Positions 48,501 to 61,711 of a stretch of DNA of 64,000 nt are shown here, piece by piece. Source of the stretch: Mesoplasma grammopterae ATCC 49580. GTDB lineage: Bacteria; Bacillota_I; Bacilli_A; Mycoplasmatales; Mycoplasmataceae. The position numbers were made by a program, and so were the translations under genes. Every line of letters begins with the position of its first letter. Within the stretch, counting starts at the first letter, position 1. The stretch lies in contig NZ_JNJC01000001.1 in assembly GCF_000701525.1 (NCBI RefSeq), positions 266,036 through 330,035 on the forward strand. Reading direction: 5' to 3'. A model generated the notes under the pieces. It saw only the letters and a list, made by a program, of their open reading frames with translations, ran no database searches and was not told the DNA's origin.

Positions 48501-49478
48501 ATGAAAATAGGAAATGTAGAAGTAAAAGGTAAATTAGTTCAAGGGCCAATGGCTGGTGTATCTAATCCACCATTTAGATTAATATCAAAAGAAAAAGGTG
48601 CTGATTTAGTTTGTGCTGAAATGGTTTCTGTAGAAGGAATGACACATAACAACAAAAAAACTTTTAGCATGTTAGCAGTTGAAAAAAAAGAGCACCCAAT
48701 GAGTATGCAAATTTTTGGGAATGATGTTGAATCATTTATTGTGGCGACAAAATGAATTGATGAAAATGTTGATTGTGACATTATAGATTTAAACATTGGT
48801 TGTCCTGCACCAAAGGTAGCTGTTAGATCAGCGAGTGGATCAAGTTTATTAAAGACACCGGAATTAATATACGACATTGTAAAAGCAGTTGTTGAAAATA
48901 CATCAAAACCAGTTACTGCAAAAATTAGATTAGGTTGAGATAAAGAAAGTGTTAATGCTGTTGAAGTTTCCAAGTTAATTGAAAAAGCAGGAGCCAGCGG
49001 AATTACTGTGCATGGAAGAACAAGAAGTGAGTTTTATTCAGGGCATGCTGATTGAGAAAAAATTAAAGAGGTTAAAGAAGCTGTAAATATTCCAGTTATT
49101 GGTAATGGTGATGTTATTGATGGGCCAAGCGCAAAAGCAATGTTAGAATTAACTGGTTGTGATGGAGTAATGATTTCAAGAGGATGCCAAGGTAATCCTT
49201 GAATCTTTAGAGAAATTGCTCACTTTTTAGAGACAGGTGAAGAATTAGCCAAACCAAGTTTTGAAGAATGAAAAGAAACAGTATTAAAGCATGCTAAAAT
49301 GTTAATAGATTATAAGCAAGATGAAGGTAGCGCAATTAGAGAATTTAGAAAGCACTTAACTTGATACTTTGCAGTGTTACCAAAAACAGAAATTTTAAAT
49401 CAATTAAAAGAAGAAGCAAATAAAATAAACACTTTTAAAGATTTAGAAGAAATTATAGAAAAGTATAAAGAGGTATAA
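48501..49478 (+). CDS. dus: tRNA-dihydrouridine synthase, DusB-like
   Basis: 325 residues, FMN-dependent. It has QGPMAGVSNPPFR, AEMVS, DLNIGCPAPKV with the catalytic Cys, RLGW (UGA Trp), HGRTR and GNGDV. It reduces uridines in the tRNA D-loop. It sits just before lysS, the same order as in many Firmicutes. Confidence 0.95.
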
Positions 49479-49479
49479 A

Positions 49480-50979
<1,500 letters not shown>

Positions 50980-50987
50980 TATGTTAA

Positions 50988-51013
50988 AAAACAAACCTTA
51001 ATCGGTTTGTTTT
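50988..51013. terminator. Bidirectional terminator between lysS and the NagB-like gene
   Basis: Perfect 10-bp AAAACAAACC/GGTTTGTTTT stem with a 6-base loop; T- or U-rich on both strands. It serves the convergent genes. Confidence 0.85.
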
Positions 51014-51015
51014 CT

Positions 51016-51735
51016 TTATGCATTGGCTATACTGTTAGCTTCTTCGTCTAATATTAAGGTAAAGAAAGGGTGTAGTGTTAATATTGAAGAAGGAACTTTT
51101 TCAATAACTGGACCATTAACAATTTGATCAATAACCTCAGCTTTGCCTTTTCCATTTGCAATCATAATAATATTTCTTGCAGCCATAATATCTCTAGGCC
51201 CCATTGTTACAAACTGATCATGAAATAAGTTTAGGTCTAGTTTAGGGACGCTAATATTTCCTTCTAAGTCAATATTATTTATAAGTCTTGTTTTGTCACC
51301 AAATTTTGTAACACCAGACATGTTTCCACAAAAATGACCATCTATACCAATTCCCAAAAGAACGACATCTAAGCCACCATCTTTATATAATTGATCTATA
51401 TGTTCTTTATAATTTAGAACATTTAGTCTATGAATATTTTCTTGCTTAATTTTTGCTTTGCTAAAAAGCAATTCTTCTAAATCTATACTTGTAATACCTG
51501 TTGAAAGGTCATTTCTAAAAGGCACTTCATCAAAGTTATAAAAGTGTAATTTATCTAAATATGTAAGTCCATTTAAAATGCTTATTATTTTTGCGTAAAA
51601 TAGTTTTGGACTATTACCACCAGTTACAGAAACATTAATTCGCTCTTTGGGCTTATTTTTTTCAAGTATTTCCATGAAAGCTTCAATTGTTTTATCAGTC
51701 ATGCTTTCATAATCTTTTGTTTTTAATATTTTCAT
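51016..51735 (-). CDS. NagB/6-phosphogluconolactonase-family sugar-phosphate enzyme
   Basis: 239 residues, distantly related to nagB at 6.2 kb. It keeps VTGGNSP (phosphate loop), NFDEVP and GIGIDGHFCGN. The last replaces GHIGFNEP, so it is probably not a plain glucosamine-6-P deaminase. It is divergent from an RpiR regulator and next to a beta-glucoside PTS and GH1 enzyme, which suggests it handles an amino-sugar or sugar phosphate released from an imported disaccharide (inference). Start follows AGAGGT. Confidence 0.82.
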   Translation of the reverse strand: MKILKTKDYESMTDKTIEAFMEILEKNKPKERINVSVTGGNSPKLFYAKIISILNGLTYLDKLHFYNFDEVPFRNDLSTGITSIDLEELLFSKAKIKQENIHRLNVLNYKEHIDQLYKDGGLDVVLLGIGIDGHFCGNMSGVTKFGDKTRLINNIDLEGNISVPKLDLNLFHDQFVTMGPRDIMAARNIIMIANGKGKAEVIDQIVNGPVIEKVPSSILTLHPFFTLILDEEANSIANA

Positions 51736-51801
51736 ATGTTTACCTCTTTGTATATAATTAATATAAGTTTTAATTTATTGAAATGTGTAAGAAATATTTT
51801 T

Positions 51802-51821
51802 TTAGTAAACTACTTTACTAA
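51802..51821. promoter_or_regulatory. Candidate RpiR operator
   Basis: Perfect inverted repeat TTAGTAAA-CTAC-TTTACTAA in the 111-base divergent gap between the NagB-like gene and rpiR. A copy of the right half core TACTTTAC recurs at 52591-52598 before the PTS gene. Likely bound by the RpiR protein (inference). Confidence 0.5.
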
Positions 51822-51846
51822 TCTAAAATTTATTTCTAGGAGGATT

Positions 51847-52572
51847 ATGGAAAATTTTTACGAAAAACTAGAGTATCTATCAAAAGGTTATGTTGATTCT
51901 GCTTATAAAAATATGTCAGTAAGTTTATTGGCATCAATTAGGAATGGGAATTTTAAAAAATCAAAAGAGTTGGCTGAAGAATGTTTTGTAAGTGAATCAA
52001 CTGTTACAAAGTTTAGTAAGTACTTGGGTTTTTCTGGATATAGAGAAATGATTTTTTTTTTAAAAGAAGACCATAATTCTTTTTTTGTTAAAAAGACAAC
52101 TAGAAAAAATAAGAATTTTTCTATCTTAATAGAATGAATATCATTGCATGAAGACTTTATTGCTAAATTTTGCAAAGCAATTGAATTCAAGAATGTACAA
52201 GTTAATATATTTGGCTCATATCAGTTACAGGAATCTATTAGTTTATTGAATAAACTTTTACTTTCATTTGACATTGATTCTAGAATACTTTATCAAAATG
52301 TTTTATTTGCTAACACTAAAATCTCAAAGCAATCTGTCAACATTATATTTTTTTCTGGAAGAGATAACGAAACTTTAGAAATATTCTTGCAAGAAATAAA
52401 TAAAAGTAAAAAGCAAATAAAAAACTTTTTAGTTATTAGTGAAAAACAAAAGAATAAGGTTAAGTTTGAATGCGAACAAATACAATTTAGTCAGGATCAT
52501 TCTTTTGTTAACAGAAACTTATCTGTTATGATGATGTGTCATGAAATAGCAAATAAATTGTCATTAAAGTAA
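51847..52572 (+). CDS. RpiR-family transcription regulator
   Basis: 241 residues. The N-terminal ~75 residues are the RpiR helix-turn-helix: KSKELAEECFVSESTVTKFSKYLGFSGYREM. The rest is a divergent SIS sugar-phosphate-binding domain with IFGSYQLQES and FFSGRDNE in place of the usual glycine/serine loops. ATG 51847 is chosen because AGGAGG lies three bases upstream, though the frame is open further up. It probably controls the divergent NagB-like gene and the downstream PTS-GH1 pair. Confidence 0.87.
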
Positions 52573-52586
52573 TTATTAAATAAAGG

Positions 52587-52629
52587 CAAGTACTTTACAA
52601 AAAGTGGGGCTTGTTTTTTTTTTTTTTTT
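52587..52629 (+). terminator. Imperfect hairpin and T16 run between rpiR and the PTS gene
   Basis: CAAG...CTTT paired with AAAG...CTTG (internal loop TA against TGGGG) followed by sixteen consecutive Ts (52614-52629). It can end the rpiR message. The T tract lies 57 bases before the PTS start, where length changes could alter readthrough or promoter spacing. Confidence 0.6.
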
Positions 52630-52685
52630 GCTTTTTCCAAAATAGAACAATAAATTGGAAAATATTATTGAAAGGAAATAAAAAT

Positions 52686-55262
52686 ATGGAAATTAAAATA
52701 TATGCTCCCGTAAATTGTGAAGTTAAATCAATGCAAAAATGCAGTGACCCAACTTTTGCAGAAAAAATGCTAGGTGACGGAATCGTTATTGAACCCAAGA
52801 ATAATGTTTTCACATCTCCATTTGAAAATGCAATATGCACAATGGTTTTCGAGACAAAACATGCGTACGGTTTTGAAGTTCAAGGTTGTGAGTTCTTAAT
52901 TCACTGTGGAATAGACACTGTTAATTTAAATGGAAAACCATTCAAAACTAATTTACGACAAAATATGTCTGTAAAATTAGGTGATCAAATTTTTTCAGTT
53001 GATTTAAAATCAATTAAAGAAAATAACCTTTCAACAGAAACACCTATAATTTTTACAAGTACAGATAAAAAATTAAAAATTAAAAACTTCAAAGAAGGAA
53101 CTTATAAAAAAGGCGAATTGATTTGTGTTTTTGAGGTTACTTCTGAAATAAAAAAGAAAGCTAAAATCGAAAATGAAAATGAAGATATTATTAAATTTGA
53201 AAGTAAGTATGCAAAAACAGCAAAAGAGTTCATTGAACTAGTTGGTGGTAGACAAAACTTTTCTGATGTTTATAACTGTATGACAAGACTTAGATTCAAA
53301 ATTAAAAATAAGGGTCTTGTTGATTCAACCAAAATAGAAAAAAACTCTATTGTAAAAGGAATTAATTGAAATGGTTCAGAATTACAAGTTATTATTGGTG
53401 GTGAGTGCTACAAAGTTAAAGATGAAATTTTAAAACTTGATAATGCTCAAGTTGAAACAACATCAGAAGGCACTAAAGAAGTTGTAACTTCAACTTTATC
53501 ACAAAAAATATTTGCAGCTATTGCGGGTATTATGGCGCCCAACATTCCTATTTTAATGAGTGCAGGTATAATCGCTGCGATTTATTCAATACTAAATACT
53601 ATTGGTGTAACAGTAGATCTGGGTAGTGGAGATAAAACAATTGAAGCAGATATGCTCTCATTAATATTCTATGTATTATCTAAATCAGGGATTTTACTAA
53701 TTGGTGTGTTCTTTTGTTATAACACAACAAAATATTTTGGTGGTGACCCATTATATGGTTTGTTAATAGGGATAATATTAGCATCTAGATTCTTTATGGG
53801 AACAGGTGCTGAATCAAATGCTATAACTAATCCATCAGAATATGAGGTTGGTAAATTTATAATGGATCCGCAATTTGGGTCTAGAGGATGATATTTATTC
53901 TCAATTTCAAATTACCCAATTGTTATTAAATCTTATGAAGGCAGTGTTTTACCTTATCTAGCAGCAGGTATTATGGCTGTTTATATTGATATTTGAGTAA
54001 AAAAATGAATGCCAGCAGCAATTGATATTGTGTTTAGAGCAGCAATAGTTGTTGTTCTAACGGTAGTTCCAGTTTTATTTGTAATTGGACCGGCATTATC
54101 ATTAGTTGAATTTGGTATGACATATGTTGTAAAAGGGCTGGGATATATTCCACTTGGAATAGGCGTAGGTTTATTTGCGATGATATGACAACCACTTGTT
54201 TTAACAGGGGTTCACGTGGGAGTTGCAATGACATTGCTAATTCCATTAATGACTCAACAAGAACCAAGTATATTTTTGCCAGCATTGCAAATTGCAGTAT
54301 TTGCTCAAGTAGGGGCCTGTTTAGGAGTTGCATTGTTAACTAAAAACCCGATTGAAAGAAGAGTAGCATTAGGAGCTATACCAGGAGGGGTATTTGGAAT
54401 TACAGAACCAATTATTTACTCTACTAACTTGCCTAAAGTTAAACCTTTCTTAGTGGGTTGTGTTGCTGCCTTTGTGGGAGGAACAATTTCAGGTATTATT
54501 GGTATTGCTCAAGTTAACCCAGGTGCAGCTGCAGGATTCTTATATATTCTTGGTGTTGATGGTTTAACAAACCAACTATTACTTGCATTGATCTTTGTTA
54601 TAACAGTTGCAGTTGCTTTAGGACTTATGTTCTTAACATATTCACAAAAAGTAAATGAAACAAAATACTCACAAAAATTAAATAAAAAAATTGACTCAAT
54701 TTTAAAAAATACAAAATTATCAGAAAAAGCTAAAAAAGAAATAAATGAAAAACTTCTAGCAATTACAGAAATGTTTAAAGAAAATAAAGAAGCATATTCA
54801 AAATATGAAAAATACATTCAAAATATTTCAAAATTTGAAACTTCATTAATTTCATTAGAAGAAAAAGAAGAAAAACAAAAAACTAAATTATTTAACAAAG
54901 TTAATAAATTGAAAAAAGCTAAAAAACAAAATGAAGAACTAATTAAAAAAGCAATTGCAGAATTTAATTCTTATAGTCTAGAACAAGAAAAAACAAAAAT
55001 AACTGACGAAAGAGAAAATTATGTTAAAGAAAATGCTGAATTAGTTTTAATTTATGAAAAAGCTAAAAAACAAAATGAATTAAGTATTCAGAAATATATT
55101 GATTATATTCAAAATCAAGAAACTGTTTCTGAATTGGCTAACTATTCAAAACTTTATTCAAATGCCTTAAACAGTGTTGAAATTGGATATGGTTTACAAG
55201 ATAAAGTTATTTATAAAATGCCAAAAGAATTTAGAACAAAATTAAAAAATAAAGAGGTGTAA
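52686..55262 (+). CDS. PTS beta-glucoside-type EIIABC component with C-terminal coiled coil
   Basis: 858 residues. Order is EIIA (about 1-145; phospho-His73 in LIHCGID, His59 in TKHAYGF), EIIB (about 175-250; Cys198 in YNCMTRLRF), then EIIC (about 275-655) with FGITEPIIY. The usual BglF order is B-C-A, so EIIA is at the opposite end here. A ~200-residue Lys/Glu-rich helical tail (656-858) follows EIIC and is not a PTS domain. It imports and phosphorylates a beta-glucoside. Start is ATG 52686 after AAAGGAAA. The GH1 gene follows after one base. Confidence 0.93.
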
Positions 55263-55263
55263 T

Positions 55264-56715
55264 ATGAAATTTGAAAAAAAAGATTTTTTATGAGGAGGTG
55301 CAACTTCAGCTTCTCAAGTTGAAGGAGCATTTGATGTGGAAGGAAAATCATTAACAATTGCAGAAATGAGACCTTTCAATCCAAACCTAGATAGAAAAAG
55401 CGTAGATGAATTAAATAAATATACAAGATTTGATTATGAAAAATCAATTGATAATAAAGATAACTTACATTACCCAAAAAGAATAGGTATTGACTTTTAT
55501 CACAGATATAAAGAAGACATAGCTTTATTCAAAGAAGCGGGAATGAACATTTATAGAATGTCAATTGCTTGATCAAGAATTTTCCCTAATGGTGATGAGG
55601 CACAACCAAATACAGCTGGTATTAAATTTTATAAAGATGTATTTGAAGAATGCAAAAAAAATGGAATGGAAGTAATGTTAACTATTCAACATTATGATGT
55701 ACCATATCCAATAACAAAAAAATATGGTGGTTGATCAAACAAAAAAGTTATTGATTTATACATTAAATTTGCAACAGTTATTATGAAAGAATACAAAGAC
55801 TTAGTTAAATATTGATTACCATTCAATGAAATCAACGTAGCTACATTAGCTCCAACAACAGGTTTAGGTATTTTTAGAGAAGACTTTGATACTAATGAAG
55901 ATTATAAAAATGCTTCATGACAAGGTTTACATAATCAATTTTATGCCCAAGCAAAAGTTATTGAGCTAGCAAAATCTATTTCAAGCAATATTAAAATTGG
56001 GTGTATGGTTGCTAACATGACAACATACTCATCAGATTGTAACCCTGTAAATATTTGAGAAAATTTAGCTACTCAACAAATGCAAAGATATTTCTACTAT
56101 GATGTAATGGTAAAAGGAGATTATCCATCATATTCAAAAAGATATTTCAAAGAAAATAATATTAAATTTGAAACAACCCCTGAAGAAATGGAAGTAATTA
56201 AAAATAATAATATTCAATATATTACATTTAGTTACTATATGACATCAACAATTTCAAAAGAATTAAAAGATGCAGCAGGTGGTAATTTAATGATGGGTGG
56301 AAAAAACCCATTCTTAAAAGCAACTGAATGGGGATGACAAATTGATCCTATTGGTTTAAGAATAACTTTAAATGAACTATGAGATAGATATCAATTGCCT
56401 TTATTCATTTCAGAAAATGGAATTGGCGTAATTGAAACTTTAAATGAAAATAACACAGTTTATGATGATTATAGAATAGAATATCTATCAAAACATTTTG
56501 AACAAATAAACGAAGCAATTAAAGATGGGGTTGATGTATTTGGTTATACAATGTGAACTCCAATTGATGTTGTTAGTTTATCAACAAATGAAATGTCAAA
56601 AAGATATGGTTTAATATTTGTTGATTATGATGATTATCATAAAGGAACTGGAAATAGATTTAAAAAGAAATCATTTGAGTGATTCAAAAACTTCATAAAA
56701 ACAAAAAAATTATAA
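55264..56715 (+). CDS. 6-phospho-beta-glucosidase, GH1
   Basis: 483 residues. GH1 features: N-terminal FLWGGATSASQVEGA, acid/base Glu in PFNEIN, nucleophile Glu in ISENGIG, and the C-terminal RYGLIFVDYDD with the Ser/Lys/Tyr-type phosphate-binding zone (SKRYG). It splits phosphorylated beta-glucosides brought in by the EIIABC protein just upstream. Trp codons are mostly UGA, with one UGG beside a UGA near 56330. Confidence 0.95.
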
Positions 56716-56720
56716 AAATA

Positions 56721-56745
56721 AAAAACTTTCTTAGGAAAGTTTTTT
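56721..56745. terminator. Bidirectional terminator between the GH1 gene and thiT-like gene
   Basis: Perfect AAAAACTTTC/GAAAGTTTTT stem, loop TTAG, with T- and U-runs on both sides. Confidence 0.85.
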
Positions 56746-56748
56746 GTC

Positions 56749-57402
56749 TTAGTATATTTTATTTTCCAGCGGTGTTAATGTATAACAAATAATTGGTATT
56801 GTTATCAAATATAATAGTAAATCAAATACTGAGTTAACTGCATTAACACTCATTGAATATATTCAAACCCCTTGACCTTCAGGGGCATATTGTCCATAAA
56901 ATAAAACGCCCGCAAAAGTTTTTGATCAGAAGCCTAAAAATGAATAAATTATTATAACTAATATAAAAATCCATCTATTTAAAATTCATAAACTAATTCT
57001 TTTAAAGTTGAATTTAACTCTGTCTCAAAATTTTAAATTTGCATTTGCTTTTTCTAAGTATTGTTTGTACTCTCTTGGAATAAAAACACTGCATAAAGCA
57101 ACTAAAAGAAGCGGAATAAAATAATCAAATAAATATGCCAAAGGAATTGCTGAATCATAGTTTGCAGGCATGAAAAATGCTATTATACCCGCCAAGAAAA
57201 CAACAATTAGTGTTCGTAATCAATCTGTATAACAAGCTAAAACAAATAATGGTATAAATTGTAAATTTAATGTTATAAAAAATGGCGGTATACTATATCC
57301 CGCTATTAAATTTAATACTAAATACAAAGATAACATCAAACCCATAACAGCAATATCTTTTGTTGTTATCTTTTTAATGCTCAAATAAAAATATCTTTTC
57401 AT
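56749..57402 (-). CDS. ECF transporter S component, ThiT-like thiamine transporter
   Basis: 217 residues with about six membrane segments. The C-terminal part has FAGVLFYGQYAPEGQG and YSMSVNAVN, which follow the ThiT pattern (…SG..FFG.YAPEG…YSL.YN). ThiT binds thiamine and needs the shared EcfAAT energizing module, which is not in this window. A TPP riboswitch precedes it, which agrees with thiamine. Start follows AGGAGGT. Trp codons are UGA. Confidence 0.88.
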
Positions 57403-57444
57403 GTAAAAGAACCTCCTACATAAAAAGACAGAAAAAATATTTTA

Positions 57445-57523
57445 GGACTTCCTACGCTAGTATTAACTAGATCAGGTTCTAAGAGTATTTCTCAAGCTTT
57501 CGCTACCTCTGCCTTCTTACTCT
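57445..57523 (-). promoter_or_regulatory. TPP riboswitch (THI element)
   Basis: On the minus strand the conserved core CTTGAGAAATACTC, then GAACCTGATCTAGTTAATACTAGCGTAGG, matches the TPP aptamer (CUGAGA; ACCUGAUCUGGAUAAUGCCAGCGUAGGGAA). It lies just before the ThiT-like gene. The sequence TCCTA at its 3' edge (57443-57447) can pair with TAGGA of the Shine-Dalgarno (57414-57418), which suggests translational control. Confidence 0.93.
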
Positions 57524-57593
57524 TTAATAGTAGCATTTTATTTTAAAAAAATAATTTGTTTTTTGGTAAAATTATAAATAACAATAATTATAG

Positions 57594-59136
<1,543 letters not shown>

Positions 59137-59138
<2 letters not shown>

Positions 59139-59160
59139 TGGCTTTTTAGGCCATTTTTTT
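59137..59160 (+). terminator. Intrinsic terminator after metG
   Basis: AATGGC/GCCATT stem, 7-base loop, T8 run; the stem starts at the stop codon. Confidence 0.8.
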
Positions 59161-59182
59161 AATATTAAACAAACAAAAAAGT

Positions 59183-59210
59183 TTGCTATTAAGACCATAG
59201 AGAGTATAAT
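59183..59210 (+). promoter_or_regulatory. Promoter of the nox-pdh operon
   Basis: TTGCTA (59183-59188), 16 bases, TATAAT (59205-59210). This predicts a 5' untranslated region of about 117 bases before nox. Confidence 0.6.
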
Positions 59211-59282
59211 AAAAATAGGAATATTTTTTATTTTTTTATGTTATTTTTGAAAAATTTTCCAAAATTGTATAAATTTACAAAA

Positions 59283-59307
59283 TTTATTGGATATTTATTC
59301 CAATAAA
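59283..59307. promoter_or_regulatory. Perfect inverted repeat in the nox leader
   Basis: TTTATTGGA-7 bases-TCCAATAAA, 9 bp perfect, in the nox leader 18 bases before the Shine-Dalgarno. No T-run follows, so it is not a simple terminator. It could be an operator or an mRNA hairpin. Confidence 0.45.
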
Positions 59308-59333
59308 TAAAAATTATTAAAAGGAGTTAAAAT

Positions 59334-60692
59334 ATGAAAGTTATTGTTTTAGGTACTAACCATGCAGGAACAACTGCAGTTAGAACATTAAAAAGACTTA
59401 ACCCAGAAATCGAAGTTACTACTTATGATAGAAATGATGTTATTTCATTTTTAGGATGTGGAATCGCTTTATGAGTTAAAGGTGAAATTAAAGATCCAAA
59501 TGGATTATTTTACGCAACACCAGAAATTTTAAAATCAGAAGGAATCAATGTAAAAATGAAACATGAATGAGTTTCTATTGATGTTGATAAAAAAACTGTT
59601 TTAATTAAAAACTTAGAAACAGGTGAATCATTCGAAGACAATTACGATAAAGTTATTGTTGCAACAGGTACATGACCTTTATTGCCACCAATCCCAGGAT
59701 TAGATTTAAAAGGTGTACAAATTTGTAAAAACTATGACCATGCTAAAAAAATTCAACAAGCAAACTTAGATGATTCAATCAAAAAAGTTACTGTTGTAGG
59801 AGCTGGATATATTGGAGTTGAATTAGTTGATGCATTCGTTGCTCATGGTAAAGAAGTTACATTAGTTGACTTTGCTGATAGAATCATGCCAGTATACTAC
59901 GATGCAGAATTTACAAAACACGTTGAAGAAAGAATGGAAAAAGCTGGAGTTAAATTAGCTTTAAGCCAAGGTGTCAAAGAATTTAAAGGTGCTAACGGAA
60001 AAGTTACACATGTTGTTACTGACAAAGAAGAAATTCCAGCAGATTACGTAATCTTCTCAGTTGGTGTAGTTGCTCAAACTAAACAATTAGAAGGTGTTGT
60101 TGATTTAAATGACAGAAAAGCTATTTTAACAAATGAATACTGTCAATCATCAAACCCAGATATTTATGCAATTGGAGATTGTTCAACAGTTTTCAATAAA
60201 GCATTAAACATGGAAATGCCAATTCAATTAGCAACTACAGCAGTTAGAACAGGTATTCTTGCAGCAGCAAATATTGTTAATGGAAACAAATTAGCATCAC
60301 CAGGTTTCACAGGAGCAAATGGTATTGAAGTATTTGGATTTAAAATGGCTTCAGCTGGTGTAAGTGAAACAAGTGCTAAAAAAATGGGATTAGATTATGA
60401 AGCAATTTTATTATCTGATTCAGACCGTCCAGAATTTATGTCAACTTATAAAGAAGCATGAATTAAATTAGTATGAGACAAAAAAACTAGAAAAATTATT
60501 GGAGCTCAAGTAGCTAGTGAAAATAACCATACAGAAATTATGTATATGCTTTCATTAGGAATTCAAAAAGAATTAACTATTGATGAATTACCATTAGTTG
60601 ATATATTCTTCTTACCTCATTTCAATAAACCATACAACTTTGTTACATTAGCAGGTTTAGAAGTTTTAGGATTAAATTACTTTAAAAAATAA
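59334..60692 (+). CDS. nox: NADH oxidase (water-forming type)
   Basis: 452 residues, a flavoprotein of the Cys-containing NADH oxidase/peroxidase/CoA-disulfide reductase group. GTNHAGTTAV with His10 and the redox-active Cys42 (FLGCGIALW) mark the family. The NADH site is VVGAGYIGVEL, and the second FAD motif is YAIGDC. It re-oxidises NADH with O2, balancing pyruvate dehydrogenase. It heads an operon: lplA begins one base after its stop. Start follows AAGGAG. Confidence 0.93.
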
Positions 60693-60693
60693 G

Positions 60694-61698
60694 ATGATTA
60701 ATCTATTTATTTCAAAATCAAACGATCCAGCATACAACTTAGCTGTTGAAGAGTATTTGACATATCATTACCAAACTAATGACCCTATTTTGTATATTTG
60801 ACAAAATAGCAATACAATTGTTGTTGGTAGAAATCAAAATACTTATGCTGAAATTAACATTACTGAAGCGATGAAAGATGAAGTAAAAATTATAAGAAGA
60901 AACACTGGTGGAGGTACTGTTTTCCATGATATGGGAAATGTATGTTATTCACTAATTGTTAACAATGATAAAAATTCACAATCTAACTTTGAAATAGCAT
61001 TACAACCAATTATTCAGTACCTAAGATCTGAAGGTTTAAATGCTAATTTCTCAGGAAGAAATGATATTGAAATTGACGGTTATAAAATATCAGGAAATGC
61101 GCAATTAAAAACAAATAATAAAATTCTACAACACGGAACATTATTGTTCGATGTTGAATTACCAAGAATTTTAAAATATTTAAATGTAGATCCTGAAAAA
61201 ATTAAACACCAGAAAGTTAAATCTAAACCAGCTAGAGTTGCAAATATAAAAGCACTTTTAGAAGGTATAAATAAAAATATTGAACTTTCTGACTTTATAA
61301 ACAATATAATAAATAGCTATACAAAAAATGAAGAAACTAAATGAATCGAATTTAGTGAAACTGATGAATTAGCTATTAATAAATGTTTTGAAGAAAAGTA
61401 TCAATCTCGTGATTGAACCTTTGCTAAAAATGAAAATTTTGAAATCAGTAACAAGAAATACTTAGAATCAAAAGGTTTAACAGAAATTAAAATAAATGTT
61501 GATAAAGGAAAAATCCAAAATATTAAAATTTATGGAGACTTCTTAGGATACATAGGAACTGAAGCATTAGAATTTTCATTATTAAATGTTAATTATGATT
61601 ATCACTCAGTTAAAAACATTCTAGATAAGTTTGCATTAAAAGAAATATTTGGTGATAACTTTGAAGCAGAAGATATTTTGAATTTAATATTCAATTAA
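60694..61698 (+). CDS. lplA: Lipoate-protein ligase A
   Basis: 334 residues. It activates and attaches lipoate to the E2 lipoyl domain. Seen are VGRNQN, RRNTGGGTVFHD and DGYKISGNAQ with the catalytic Lys, plus the C-terminal accessory domain typical of LplA. It lies directly before the pdh genes. Its likely target is the lipoyl Lys of PdhC at the end of the window. Confidence 0.95.
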
Positions 61699-61711
61699 GA
61701 AAGGTATAAAT

